Below are positions 48,709 through 56,405 of a stretch of DNA of 64,000 nt, piece after piece (the stretch's first letter is position 1; each line of letters begins with the position of its first letter). The stretch is taken from positions 77,321-141,320 of the forward strand of contig PDSA01000004.1 in NCBI GenBank assembly GCA_002748285.1, given 5' to 3'. The notes under the pieces are model-generated. The model saw only the letters and a program-made list of their open reading frames with translations, was not told where the DNA came from and made no database searches. Both the position numbers and the translations under genes were made by a program. Source of the DNA: Rhodobacterales bacterium. GTDB lineage: Bacteria; Pseudomonadota; Alphaproteobacteria; Rhodobacterales; Rhodobacteraceae.

Positions 48709-49613
48709 TATCAAGGGCCTCCAATGATAATCTGGGCATCCCCAGCCCGGTGCTGGGCATATCGCCCGAGGGGTGAGCGCTGCGCTCTGCCACGCGCAAT
48801 TTGGCCGAACGCGCACGCGGATTTTGCGCCAGCTCGGTCGCATCCGGACCGATGGCCTTGCGGGTGAGTAATTTGAATTGAGGTTTGGATTCAACAGCTT
48901 GCGGCGCATATCTGTTGGCATTACCGACCTTGCCGGAACGCGCCGCCAAATAGCGTTTCACCACCCGATCCTCGAGCGAATGAAAGCTGACAACCGCCAG
49001 CTTGCCCCCCGGTTTCAGGGCACGTTCTGCGGCTTGAAGCCCGGCCAGAAGCTGGGCGAATTCATTATTCACCGCAATACGGATCGCCTGAAAGGTGCGG
49101 GTGGCCGGGTGGCTGGCCCCGGCTTTGGCGCGGGGCAGGCAATCTTTGACCAGATCGGCCAGCTGCAATGTGCTGACCAGCGGCGCACGCTGCCGAATTG
49201 AGCAGATCGGCGGCGCTGAGCCCCGACTGCGCCATGCGCATATCCAGCGGCCCGTCCTTGGCAAAGGAAAAGCCGCGCGCGGCCTGATCCAGCTGCATTG
49301 AGCTGACCCCAAGATCCAGCACCACCCCATCCAACGGCTGATCGGCATAGCGATCCAGCTGGCTGAAGGTGCCCTGCACCAGATGCAGCCGCTCACCATA
49401 CTCCGCCGCCCACGTTTGCGCCATCTCAAGCGCCAGCGGGTCGCGATCCACGCCGATCACCCGATCCGCTCCGGCGGCGAGCAAGCCACGGGCATAGCCG
49501 CCGGCGCCAAAAGTGCCATCCAGCCACACACCAGAAACAGGCGCAACCGCGTTGAGCAGCGGTTGCAACAGGACAGGGATATGCGGGGCGCGGGAATCGT
49601 TGGGGGTGCTCAT
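48701..49613 (-). pseudogene. rsmH: 16S rRNA (cytosine(1402)-N4)-methyltransferase RsmH, internal deletion and frameshift
   Basis: The first frame starts at 49613 ([13 protein letters not shown], then [13 protein letters not shown]) and runs well to [17 protein letters not shown], then turns into unrelated sequence. The second frame, used to 48701, resumes at [16 protein letters not shown] and carries [19 protein letters not shown] and [10 protein letters not shown]. About 30 residues (the region normally reading ADILFxYGEERASRRIA) are missing and the frame changes. Junction near 49188-49196. Loss of RsmH is tolerated in bacteria, but the same kind of lesion in mraY nearby raises doubt about the assembly. 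Confidence 0.85.
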
Positions 49614-49616
49614 GGA

Positions 49617-50138
49617 TCACCCCACATTGCTCAGCTCCGACGCATCCGGCTCGAGCATCGACATCGGATCATAGCCCTCGGGCATTTGATCCAGATATTC
49701 TTCGGTTTCAGCGACTTCCTGCGCTTTGAAGGTGCGGGTATTCCAAATTTCGAAATGATCGCCCATCGCGGTCATGATCGCCTGCCCCTCCAGCCCGATC
49801 TGCTCGCGGCGTTCTTTGGGCAGCACGATGCGGCCATCGCGGTCCACTTCGGTTTCCCAGGATTTGCCCAGAATAAAGCGGCTGGCCCGCTTACGCTTTT
49901 GTGAACCACGGGGCAGTTCCCGGATGCGGGATTCGATCTCGGTCATCTCGTCGATGGTGTAGACCTGCAAGTGGTCTTTCAGATGCGGGCCATAGAGCAA
50001 CACCAGACGGGGATTGGATTTCTTTTCGGGAAAATCGGGGTCTCCAGCCTCGAGAACACGGCGAAAATCCGCAGGGATCGACATGCGCCCCTTTGCGTCG
50101 ACCTTCTGGTCAAATTCGCCTCTGAAACTCAGACCCAC
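49617..50138 (-). CDS. mraZ: Division/cell-wall cluster regulator MraZ
   Basis: 173 residues with two AbrB-like swapped-hairpin repeats (FDQKVDAKGRMSIPADFR and TEVDRDGRIVLPKERRE), the DxxGR motif in each. MraZ represses its own operon by binding direct repeats upstream. First gene of the cluster, 3 bp before rsmH. The C-terminus is extended and acidic. Confidence 0.95.
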   Translation of the reverse strand: MGLSFRGEFDQKVDAKGRMSIPADFRRVLEAGDPDFPEKKSNPRLVLLYGPHLKDHLQVYTIDEMTEIESRIRELPRGSQKRKRASRFILGKSWETEVDRDGRIVLPKERREQIGLEGQAIMTAMGDHFEIWNTRTFKAQEVAETEEYLDQMPEGYDPMSMLEPDASELSNVG

Positions 50139-50191
50139 GTTAAAGCCCTTTTCCTCTGCCCCTCGGTAAAACTGCCCCCTTTGACGGCGAA

Positions 50192-50229
50192 CGGCGGGTT
50201 TGAGTTAGCTGCCACTACTCAACCCGCCG
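50192..50229 (-). promoter_or_regulatory. Hairpin in the mraZ leader
   Basis: CGGCGGGTTTGAGT pairs with ACTCAACCCGCCG with one bulged base around an 11-base loop. It lies 54 bp before the mraZ start and would be in its 5' leader. Confidence 0.5.
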
Positions 50230-50547
50230 CCCTCATCCCGTCTCCGGGGTATCTCCAGCTGCGCGCGCCACCTGGGGGGGATGTCTGCTCGCCCGCGCGC
50301 CGGATCTCTTGGTAGATAAAAGCGAGGCCTGTATGAAACCTGACTAGGTGCCTTTTATTTCGGGGTTCTTTATGTTGCCCCATTTTGTTTTTTTGTTGCT
50401 CGTTTTATCTTGAAGACATGTTTGCCATGGGAATTCATGGTAGTCAAGCGATATTTGTCGGGAAATCCTTGGTTTTAAAGGGGTTTTGCCGTCAACCACC
50501 GAAAAGCACATAAGAACGAAAGAAAAACAAAAAACACAATATATTGG

Positions 50548-50562
50548 TTAACGGTATTTTAA
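50548..50562. promoter_or_regulatory. CtrA-type binding site upstream of mraZ
   Basis: TTAA-CGGTATT-TTAA matches the full CtrA consensus TTAA-N7-TTAA. It is about 410 bp upstream of mraZ in an AT-rich core. CtrA is the cell-cycle regulator of alphaproteobacteria. Confidence 0.5.
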
Positions 50563-50871
50563 ACACAATATATAGTATTTCTTTGCCACGTTAAAAAAGT
50601 TGTATTTTTCTTGAAAAAAGTTCCATCAATTCCCAGATATTCTGCAAATTCCCGGAAAAACCCATGAAATCCACCGCAAATCGACCTATAAACCGCCGGG
50701 ATGGGACGGGAATAACCGCAAGAGCCCCGGCTTCGCAACATAAGGGATCAGGAAATGCGGGCCGGTAAAGGCTGCGAAGGGGCGTGACTCTGCCGGGGTT
50801 CCAGACAATCCCAGCCGATTTTCACGGCTGTTCCCATCCAATCCCAGAGCGCTTGGCCCATTGCTGAGGGC

Positions 50872-51948
50872 TTATACCAGCCCTTTATCCATTAGGTGCC
50901 GTGCCAGCCGTGCATAGGCATCGGCCAGCGGCCCCTGCCCCGCCGCCACCGGCACGCCATTATCGCCGCCAAGGCGCACCTCAAGGTCCAGCGGCAAGTC
51001 ACCCAGATAAGGCACGCCCAGCCGCTCGGCTTCGTTACGAACGCCGCCATGGCCGAAAATATGCGCCTCGTGCTGGCAATTGGGGCAGATATAAGAAGAC
51101 ATGTTCTCAATCAGCCCCAGCACCGGCGTGTCAAACTTCTGAAACATCGAAATCGCCCGGGTCGCATCAATCAGCGCCACATCCTGTGGGGTCGAGACAA
51201 TCAGCGCTCCGGTCAGATCAATCCTCTGCCCCAGAGTCAGCTGCACATCGCCCGTCCCCGGGGGCAGGTCGATCAGCAGCACGTCCAACGCGCCCCATTC
51301 GACATCATTCAACAACTGCTGCAACGCCTTGTTCAGCATCGCGCCGCGCCAGGCCAGCGGCTGATCGGCCTCGACCAGCAGACCGATCGACATCATCTTG
51401 ACGCCATGCGCCAGCAGCGGCACCAGCCGGTTGTCTTTGGTCAGATCCGGGCGTCGTTCCACCCCCAACATGCGCGGCTGGGACGGTCCGTATAAATCCG
51501 CATCCAGCAGCCCCACCCGCAAGCCCTGTCGAGCCAGAGCCACCGCCAGATTGGAGGTCACGGTCGATTTACCCACACCGCCCTTGCCCGAGCCCACGGC
51601 AATGATATGCTCAACCCCGGCGATCCCCTGACGCTGCGCCTGCGCCGGCTGGCGCGGCTTCAGATCAGGCGGAGCGCTCTGCTGCGCCGGCCCATGCGCC
51701 GTCAGCACCACCGAAACCGCTTGCACCCCGGGCAGCTTTTGCAAAACTGCCTGCGCTTGGTCACGAATTCCGGCCAGATGCGCGGCGACTTGCGGGCTGG
51801 GGGCTTCGATCACAAAGCTGACCTTGCCATCCTTCACCGACAGCGCCCGCACCAGATCGGCCGAGACCAAATCCCCGTGCAACCCGCTTTCGCGTGGCAA
51901 TTTCACCTGTTGCAATTGGTTTACGATCTCTTCACGGCCCAGACCCAT
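50872..51948 (-). CDS. mrp: Mrp/ApbC-family Fe-S cluster carrier ATPase
   Basis: 358 residues. An N-terminal MIP18-like domain (GREEIVNQLQQV) precedes the P-loop ATPase with the deviant Walker A GSGKGGVGKST. The cluster cysteines are in YICPNCQHEAHIFG (CxxC). LIDLPPGTGDVQLT is the Walker B region. I used the ATG at 51946-51948 with AAGGAG; an earlier one adds 20 residues. Confidence 0.92.
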   Translation of the reverse strand: MGLGREEIVNQLQQVKLPRESGLHGDLVSADLVRALSVKDGKVSFVIEAPSPQVAAHLAGIRDQAQAVLQKLPGVQAVSVVLTAHGPAQQSAPPDLKPRQPAQAQRQGIAGVEHIIAVGSGKGGVGKSTVTSNLAVALARQGLRVGLLDADLYGPSQPRMLGVERRPDLTKDNRLVPLLAHGVKMMSIGLLVEADQPLAWRGAMLNKALQQLLNDVEWGALDVLLIDLPPGTGDVQLTLGQRIDLTGALIVSTPQDVALIDATRAISMFQKFDTPVLGLIENMSSYICPNCQHEAHIFGHGGVRNEAERLGVPYLGDLPLDLEVRLGGDNGVPVAAGQGPLADAYARLARHLMDKGLV

Positions 51949-52170
51949 CAGCGCTCTCCTTAGCTTGTTCGCCATTTGTCGCGCCCTTTTCCGGGGGCTG
52001 CAAGACAAATCGACAAATGCGGCAGAAATAGGGCAGTATTCCTGCCCTACCTATGCGCTGAACGCATGACGGAAATGCCAAATCAGGGTGTTGTTGTTTC
52101 GATGAAAACGGCTATTTTTTCCTGATCCGCGCAACTCGGCGCTGTTAACGATTTCTTCATGAGGCAAAAA

Positions 52171-52326
52171 ATGGCTTTCGTATCACATATCCGCGCCACA
52201 CAAACAGGCACCCAAAACCCGATCAGCACAGCATTTCATAACATGCTGGAACGGTTCAAAGAATATCGGCTGTATCGCAAAACTCTGGCCGAGCTCTTCG
52301 CTGCTGCGGCCATCCCTCCCTCCTGA
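52171..52326 (+). CDS. Short DUF1127-like protein
   Basis: 51 residues, too short to be noticed easily. MAFVSHIRATQTGTQNPIST leads to ERFKEYRLYRKTLAEL, which matches the Arg-rich start of DUF1127. The typical continuation NALSDRELADLGI is missing and replaced by FAAAAIPPS. The ATG at 52171 has GAGG seven bases upstream. Such proteins of Rhodobacter (CcaF1 type) bind RNA and lie directly upstream of CcsR sRNAs, as here. Confidence 0.6.
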   Translation: MAFVSHIRATQTGTQNPISTAFHNMLERFKEYRLYRKTLAELFAAAAIPPS

Positions 52327-52347
52327 TGTGCGCCGCAGCAACGGATT

Positions 52348-52501
52348 GCGGCAACGCTCTTCCTCCTCCCAAAGAGCGTTGCCGCACAAATCTTTCCTCT
52401 TCGGGAAACGGGGGCAGACAGGCGTTCCTCCTCCCTGGCCGGTCGCCCTCACAAAACGGCAGTGCGGTTTTTGTTTTCGGACAAAACCGCACTGCTTTTT
52501 T
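52348..52501 (+). ncRNA. Candidate cuckoo/CcsR-type small RNAs
   Basis: A 14-bp perfect stem (52348-52361 with 52372-52385) presents CCTCCTCCC in its loop (52362-52370). A second CCTCCTCCC at 52427-52435 is followed by a strong terminator. The CCUCCUCCC loop motif downstream of a DUF1127 gene defines the cuckoo/CcsR stress-induced RNA family of Rhodobacterales. Probably one transcript from the DUF1127-like gene, processed into one or two sRNAs. Confidence 0.75.
52459..52501 (+). terminator. Terminator of the sRNA locus
   Basis: A 13-bp stem GCAGTGCGGTTTT (52459-52471) with AAAACCGCACTGC (52483-52495), then six T. It lies 6 bp from the convergent lrp stop and probably serves both sides. Confidence 0.9.
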
Positions 52502-52506
52502 ATGCC

Positions 52507-52959
52507 CTACCCCCGTTCATCCTTTGGCGAGCCCATCACCATATAAGAGGTGATGGAATTGACATTGGGCACCGTCCCCAGAATATCGGTGTGAAACGCC
52601 TTGTAGCTGACCAAATCGGCAACTTCGACGCGCAGCAAATACTCATAGGCTCCGGCGATGTTGTGGCATTCGCGCACCTCACTGGCGGCGGCCATCGCAT
52701 GTTCAAACCTCTGTTGCGATTTCTTGGAGTGGTCCGACAACCCCACCGTAACATAGGCCGTAAAGCCGTTGCCGGTTTTCTGCCGATTGACCACGGCGCG
52801 ATAGCCGCTGACTACACCGCTGCGCTCCAGTTCCTGCACCCGACGCAAACAGGCCGACGGCGAAAGCGCCACCCGGGCGGCCAGCTCGACATTGCTGATC
52901 CGGCCATCCTGCTGCAATATCCGCAATATTTCACGGCTCTTCCCGTCTAAATCCAGCAT
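52507..52959 (-). CDS. Lrp/AsnC family transcription regulator
   Basis: 150 residues. Helix-turn-helix (LAARVALSPSACLRRVQELE) followed by the RAM ligand-binding domain (YVTVGLSDHSKK, then AGAYEYLLRVEVADLVSYKAF). Divergent from a LysE exporter with a palindrome between, suggesting that it controls the exporter in response to an amino acid. Confidence 0.9.
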   Translation of the reverse strand: MLDLDGKSREILRILQQDGRISNVELAARVALSPSACLRRVQELERSGVVSGYRAVVNRQKTGNGFTAYVTVGLSDHSKKSQQRFEHAMAAASEVRECHNIAGAYEYLLRVEVADLVSYKAFHTDILGTVPNVNSITSYMVMGSPKDERG

Positions 52960-52996
52960 ATTATGCCTCTATTTGTCCATTTCGACTCAATTTAGG

Positions 52997-53022
52997 TGTT
53001 TCATTGCACAATTTATGAAACA
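52997..53022. promoter_or_regulatory. Operator-like palindrome between lrp and lysE-type gene
   Basis: TGTTTCAT-N10-ATGAAACA, a perfect 8-bp inverted repeat in the 97-bp divergent gap. Good candidate for the binding site of the adjacent Lrp-family protein. Confidence 0.6.
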
Positions 53023-53056
53023 TAATTGCCGAGTCATTCAACAAAAAGGCATAATA

Positions 53057-53656
53057 ATGACCATCGAGCTAATCCTCCCCCTGATCGTCTTTGCTGCGGT
53101 CAGTTCCGGCACGCCGGGGCCGAATAATCTGATGCTGCTGGCCTCGGGTGCCAATTTCGGCCTAAAACGCACCTTGCCGCATATGCTGGGCGTGTCGATG
53201 GGTCATGCGTTTATGGTGTTTCTGGTGGGTGTTGGCCTGAAACAGATCTTCGACGCCTATCCGCTCAGCTATCTGGTTCTGAAAATTCTCAGCACCGTTT
53301 ATCTGCTGTATCTGGCCTGGAAAATCGCCAGCAACCGCAGCCTGCCCAAACAAAACCGCAGCACCGGCACGCCACTAACATTTCTACAGGCCGCCGCGTT
53401 TCAATGGGTCAACCCCAAGGCCATCTCCATGGCCTTTAGCGCCGTCACCATCTATGCGCCCCCGGCCCCGCGCTTTGCCGATATCGTGATCATTGCGCTG
53501 TGTTTTCTGATGGTGAACCTGCCCGCCGTCAGCCTGTGGGCGATCCTGGGTCAACAGATGAGCCAGTTTTTAAACACGCCCAAGCGGTTGAAAGCCTTTA
53601 ACATCACCGCCGGGCTGCTGTTGGTGGGCACCCTTTACCCGATTTTAAAAGGCTAA
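53057..53656 (+). CDS. LysE/RhtB family amino acid exporter
   Basis: 199 residues with about six membrane helices. The family start TIELILPLIVFAAVSSGTPG and PGPNNLMLLASGANFG is clear, and QWVNPKAISMAF is the conserved mid-protein motif. The start has AAAAAGG upstream; the frame is open 55 codons before but overlaps lrp. Confidence 0.9.
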   Translation: MTIELILPLIVFAAVSSGTPGPNNLMLLASGANFGLKRTLPHMLGVSMGHAFMVFLVGVGLKQIFDAYPLSYLVLKILSTVYLLYLAWKIASNRSLPKQNRSTGTPLTFLQAAAFQWVNPKAISMAFSAVTIYAPPAPRFADIVIIALCFLMVNLPAVSLWAILGQQMSQFLNTPKRLKAFNITAGLLLVGTLYPILKG

Positions 53657-53834
53657 AAAATGGCGTCGGGGTTGGTTTTTCGGCTCTCTTTGTAGTCCGT
53701 TAATCTCCGGGGCCTATGGTTGCGCCATGTTCTGGATTTTGCGACAATTTGCACAGCCCTAGGGCTGCAGTTCCTGCCGCCTGTGGTGCCCTGCCCAAGG
53801 CCGGGCGGTGTGTCACAATCAGCCCCGGCTGATC

Positions 53835-56189
53835 CTAAAACGGCACATCTCCATCAGGCCCGCCCCCGGCCCGTGCGGCAGCCACCACGAAACGGGCCAC
53901 TACTTTCTTGGCCCCGGCGCGTTCAAATTCGATGTCCAGCTTATCGCCGTCGACCTCCATCACATAACCATAGCCGAATTTCTGGTGAAACACCCGCTCG
54001 CCCTTGTCAAAAGCCGCATTCGGGGTGACGTCAATCATGGTGGCCGAGGGCGCATTGCGCGGCCTGCCCCGGGCCGAGCCCTGCGTCTGGCGCGCCTGCA
54101 TACGCTGCCAGCCGGGCGAGCTATACCCCTCGCCGCCCGCAACATTCGACACCATCGCGCCCGCCGCACCGTAATTGCCACCATACAACCCCGGCGGAGT
54201 CAGCACTTCGACATGGCCCTCATCCAACTCGTCGATAAAACGCGAGGGCAGTTGGCTCTGCCATTGCCCATAGACCCGCCGATTGGCGGCAAATGAGATG
54301 GTGCAAAACCGCTCAGCCCGGGTGATGCCGACATAGGCCAGACGGCGCTCTTCCTCGAGACCGGACTGGCCGCTTTCATCCATGCTGCGCTGCGAGGGGA
54401 ACAGACCATCCTCCCAGCCCGGCAAAAACACCGCCGGAAATTCCAGACCCTTGGCGGCGTGCAGGGTCATGATCGTCAGCTTTTCTTCATCCGCATCGGC
54501 GGCGTTTTCCATGATCAGCGCCACATGCTCCAGAAAACCCTGCAGATTCTCAAACTCCTCCAGCGCCTTGATCAGTTCCTTTAGGTTTTCCAGCCGGCCG
54601 GGCGCATCCGGGGATTTGTCTTTTTGCCACATATCGGTATAGCCGGTTTCCTCAAGGATCGCCTCGGCCAGCGCCACATGGTTGCTGCCATCCCCCACCG
54701 CAATTTTCCAACGGGCAAAGCCATCTACCAGATGTTGTAGCGCATTGCGGGCCTTACCCTTGATTTCGCCCTGTTGCAGCAGCATCCGGGTGGCCTGTAA
54801 CAAAGGCACCCCGAACTCACGCGCCGCGCTCTGGATATTCTGCAGCGCCTTGTCACCCACCCCGCGGCGCGGCGTATTGACGATGCGCTCAAAGGCCAGA
54901 TCATCCTCGGGCGAGACCGCAACCCGGAAATAGGCCATGGCATCGCGGATCTCCAGACGTTCGTAAAAACGCGGGCCGCCGATCACGCGGTAAGGTAAAC
55001 CGATGCTCAGGAACCGGTCCTCGAACGCGCGCATCTGGTGGCTGGCCCGCACCAGAATGGCCATGTCATCAAGCGACAGCGGGTCATGGCCACGGCTGCC
55101 CCTTTGCATCGCCTCGACTTCCTCGCCGATCCAACGCGCCTCTTCCTCGCCATCCCAATGGCCGATCAGCCGCACCTTGTCGCCGCCCTCGCGATCCGTC
55201 CACAGGCTTTTGCCCAGCCGATCCTGATTGCCGGCAATCACCGAAGAGGCCGCCCCCAGAATATGCCGGGTCGAGCGGTAATTCTGTTCCAGCCGAACCA
55301 CGGTGGCACCGGGGAAATCCTGCTCGAACCGCAGGATATTGCCCACCTCGGCCCCGCGCCAGCCATAGATGGACTGATCATCATCGCCCACGCAGCAGAT
55401 ATTCTTATGCCCCGCCGCCAACAGCCGCAGCCATAGATATTGCGCCACATTGGTGTCCTGATATTCGTCGACCAGAATATATTTGAACCGACGCTGATAT
55501 TGCGCCAGCACATCCGGGTTCTGCTGAAAAATCGTCACCATATGCAACAGCAGATCGCCAAAATCCACCGCATTCAGGGTTTGCAGCCGGGCCTGATAGG
55601 CGGCGTAAAGCTCAACCCCCTTACCATCAAAGGCCGAGGCCTCAGCCGTAGGCACATGCTCGGGCGTCCAGGCGCGGTTTTTCCAGCCATCAATGATCCC
55701 GGCCAGCCCCCGGGCGGACCAGCGTTTATCGTCGATCCCGGCGGCGCGGATCAGCTGTTTTAACAACCGGATCTGATCATCGGTGTCCAGAATGGTGAAA
55801 TTGCTTTTCAACCCGGCCAGCTCGGAATGTCTGCGCAGCAATTTCACGCAAATCGCATGAAACGTGCCCATCCAAGGCATCCCCTCAATGCTCTGCCCCA
55901 GCATCTGCCCGACCCGCTGTTTCATCTCGCGGGCCGCCTTGTTGGTGAAGGTCACGGCCAGAATTTCATGCGGGCGCGCGGTGCCGGTGTGCAGCAGATG
56001 CACGATCCGGGTGGTCAGGGCGCGGGTCTTGCCTGTGCCGGCCCCGGCCAGCATCAGCACCGGGCCGTCAAGGGCCTCGACCGCCTGTTGTTGCGCCGGG
56101 TTCAACCCCTCCAGATACGGTGCAGGCCGCGCTGCCATGGCGCGGGCCGACAGGCTGGGAGGGGGCGAAATGTCATCAGAATTGCTCAT
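53835..56189 (-). CDS. uvrD: ATP-dependent DNA helicase UvrD/PcrA
   Basis: 784 residues, superfamily 1A helicase of repair. Walker A GAGTGKTRALTTRI, Walker B VDEYQDTN, CVGDDDQSIYGWRGA and the C-terminal motif VTLMTLHAAKGLEFP (seen as IMTLHAAKGLEFP) are intact. A Tudor-like C-terminal end (HQKFGYGYVMEVDGDKLDIE) matches the RNA polymerase-binding tail of PcrA/UvrD. A LexA box lies 43 bp upstream. Confidence 0.95.
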   Translation of the reverse strand: MSNSDDISPPPSLSARAMAARPAPYLEGLNPAQQQAVEALDGPVLMLAGAGTGKTRALTTRIVHLLHTGTARPHEILAVTFTNKAAREMKQRVGQMLGQSIEGMPWMGTFHAICVKLLRRHSELAGLKSNFTILDTDDQIRLLKQLIRAAGIDDKRWSARGLAGIIDGWKNRAWTPEHVPTAEASAFDGKGVELYAAYQARLQTLNAVDFGDLLLHMVTIFQQNPDVLAQYQRRFKYILVDEYQDTNVAQYLWLRLLAAGHKNICCVGDDDQSIYGWRGAEVGNILRFEQDFPGATVVRLEQNYRSTRHILGAASSVIAGNQDRLGKSLWTDREGGDKVRLIGHWDGEEEARWIGEEVEAMQRGSRGHDPLSLDDMAILVRASHQMRAFEDRFLSIGLPYRVIGGPRFYERLEIRDAMAYFRVAVSPEDDLAFERIVNTPRRGVGDKALQNIQSAAREFGVPLLQATRMLLQQGEIKGKARNALQHLVDGFARWKIAVGDGSNHVALAEAILEETGYTDMWQKDKSPDAPGRLENLKELIKALEEFENLQGFLEHVALIMENAADADEEKLTIMTLHAAKGLEFPAVFLPGWEDGLFPSQRSMDESGQSGLEEERRLAYVGITRAERFCTISFAANRRVYGQWQSQLPSRFIDELDEGHVEVLTPPGLYGGNYGAAGAMVSNVAGGEGYSSPGWQRMQARQTQGSARGRPRNAPSATMIDVTPNAAFDKGERVFHQKFGYGYVMEVDGDKLDIEFERAGAKKVVARFVVAAARAGGGPDGDVPF

Positions 56190-56231
56190 GGCAAGCTGAC
56201 TAGCGCAATTCGTGACCGAGTGGAAGTCTTT

Positions 56232-56246
56232 GTTCTTACAATGTTC
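56232..56246. promoter_or_regulatory. LexA box upstream of uvrD
   Basis: GTTC-TTACAAT-GTTC matches the alphaproteobacterial SOS consensus GTTC-N7-GTTC exactly, 43 bp before the uvrD start. SOS induction of uvrD is therefore likely. It overlaps the first of the 32-bp repeats. Confidence 0.7.
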
Positions 56247-56334
56247 GCAAATAATCCCCTATCGGCTTGGCAATATTCGCAAATTACCCCTTATCAGTTT
56301 GGCAATGTTCGCAACTAATTCCCTATCGGTTTGG
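56239..56334. repeat. Three 32-bp tandem repeats between uvrD and pyc
   Basis: Units begin CAATGTTCGC, CAATATTCGC and CAATGTTCGC at 56239, 56271 and 56303 and end in CTTGG, TTTGG and TTTGG; a partial fourth unit (CAATG) follows. The repeat contains a TTG-NN-AA-NN-TT-NN-CAA palindrome (for example TTGGCAATGTTCGCAA) at unit junctions. The 32-bp period puts sites on about the same helix face. Located 72-167 bp before pyc. Confidence 0.75.
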
Positions 56335-56405
56335 CAATGACTCTACCCAGCAGCGCAGATTTGCCCTAGACTATCGGCAAAGCCCAAACTGCCCAAAGGT
56401 GCCCC

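Larger units (their letters stand above)
50139..50871. other. Long AT-rich leader region upstream of mraZ
   Basis: This 733-bp gap carries the control region of the division cluster. It has a GC-rich hairpin near the gene (50192-50229), an A/T-rich core (about 50330-50690) with a CtrA-type box (50548-50562), and a direct repeat AAACACAATATAT at 50532-50544 and 50561-50573. On the minus strand near 50840, TGGGATTGGATGGGA looks like weak MraZ-type repeats but lies far from the gene. No gene or RNase P RNA seen. Confidence 0.6.

Noticed and set aside
50820..50870. MraZ binding repeats
   Set aside because: TGGGA repeats are present but about 700 bp from mraZ and close to the mrp stop, so a role is doubtful.
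50139..50871. RNase P RNA upstream of mraZ
   Set aside because: I looked for the conserved GAGGAAAGTCCGG and end motifs and did not find them.
53657..53834. A sixth copy of the palindromic repeat
   Set aside because: Only GGCCGGGCGG near 53801 resembles the family; the core palindrome is absent.
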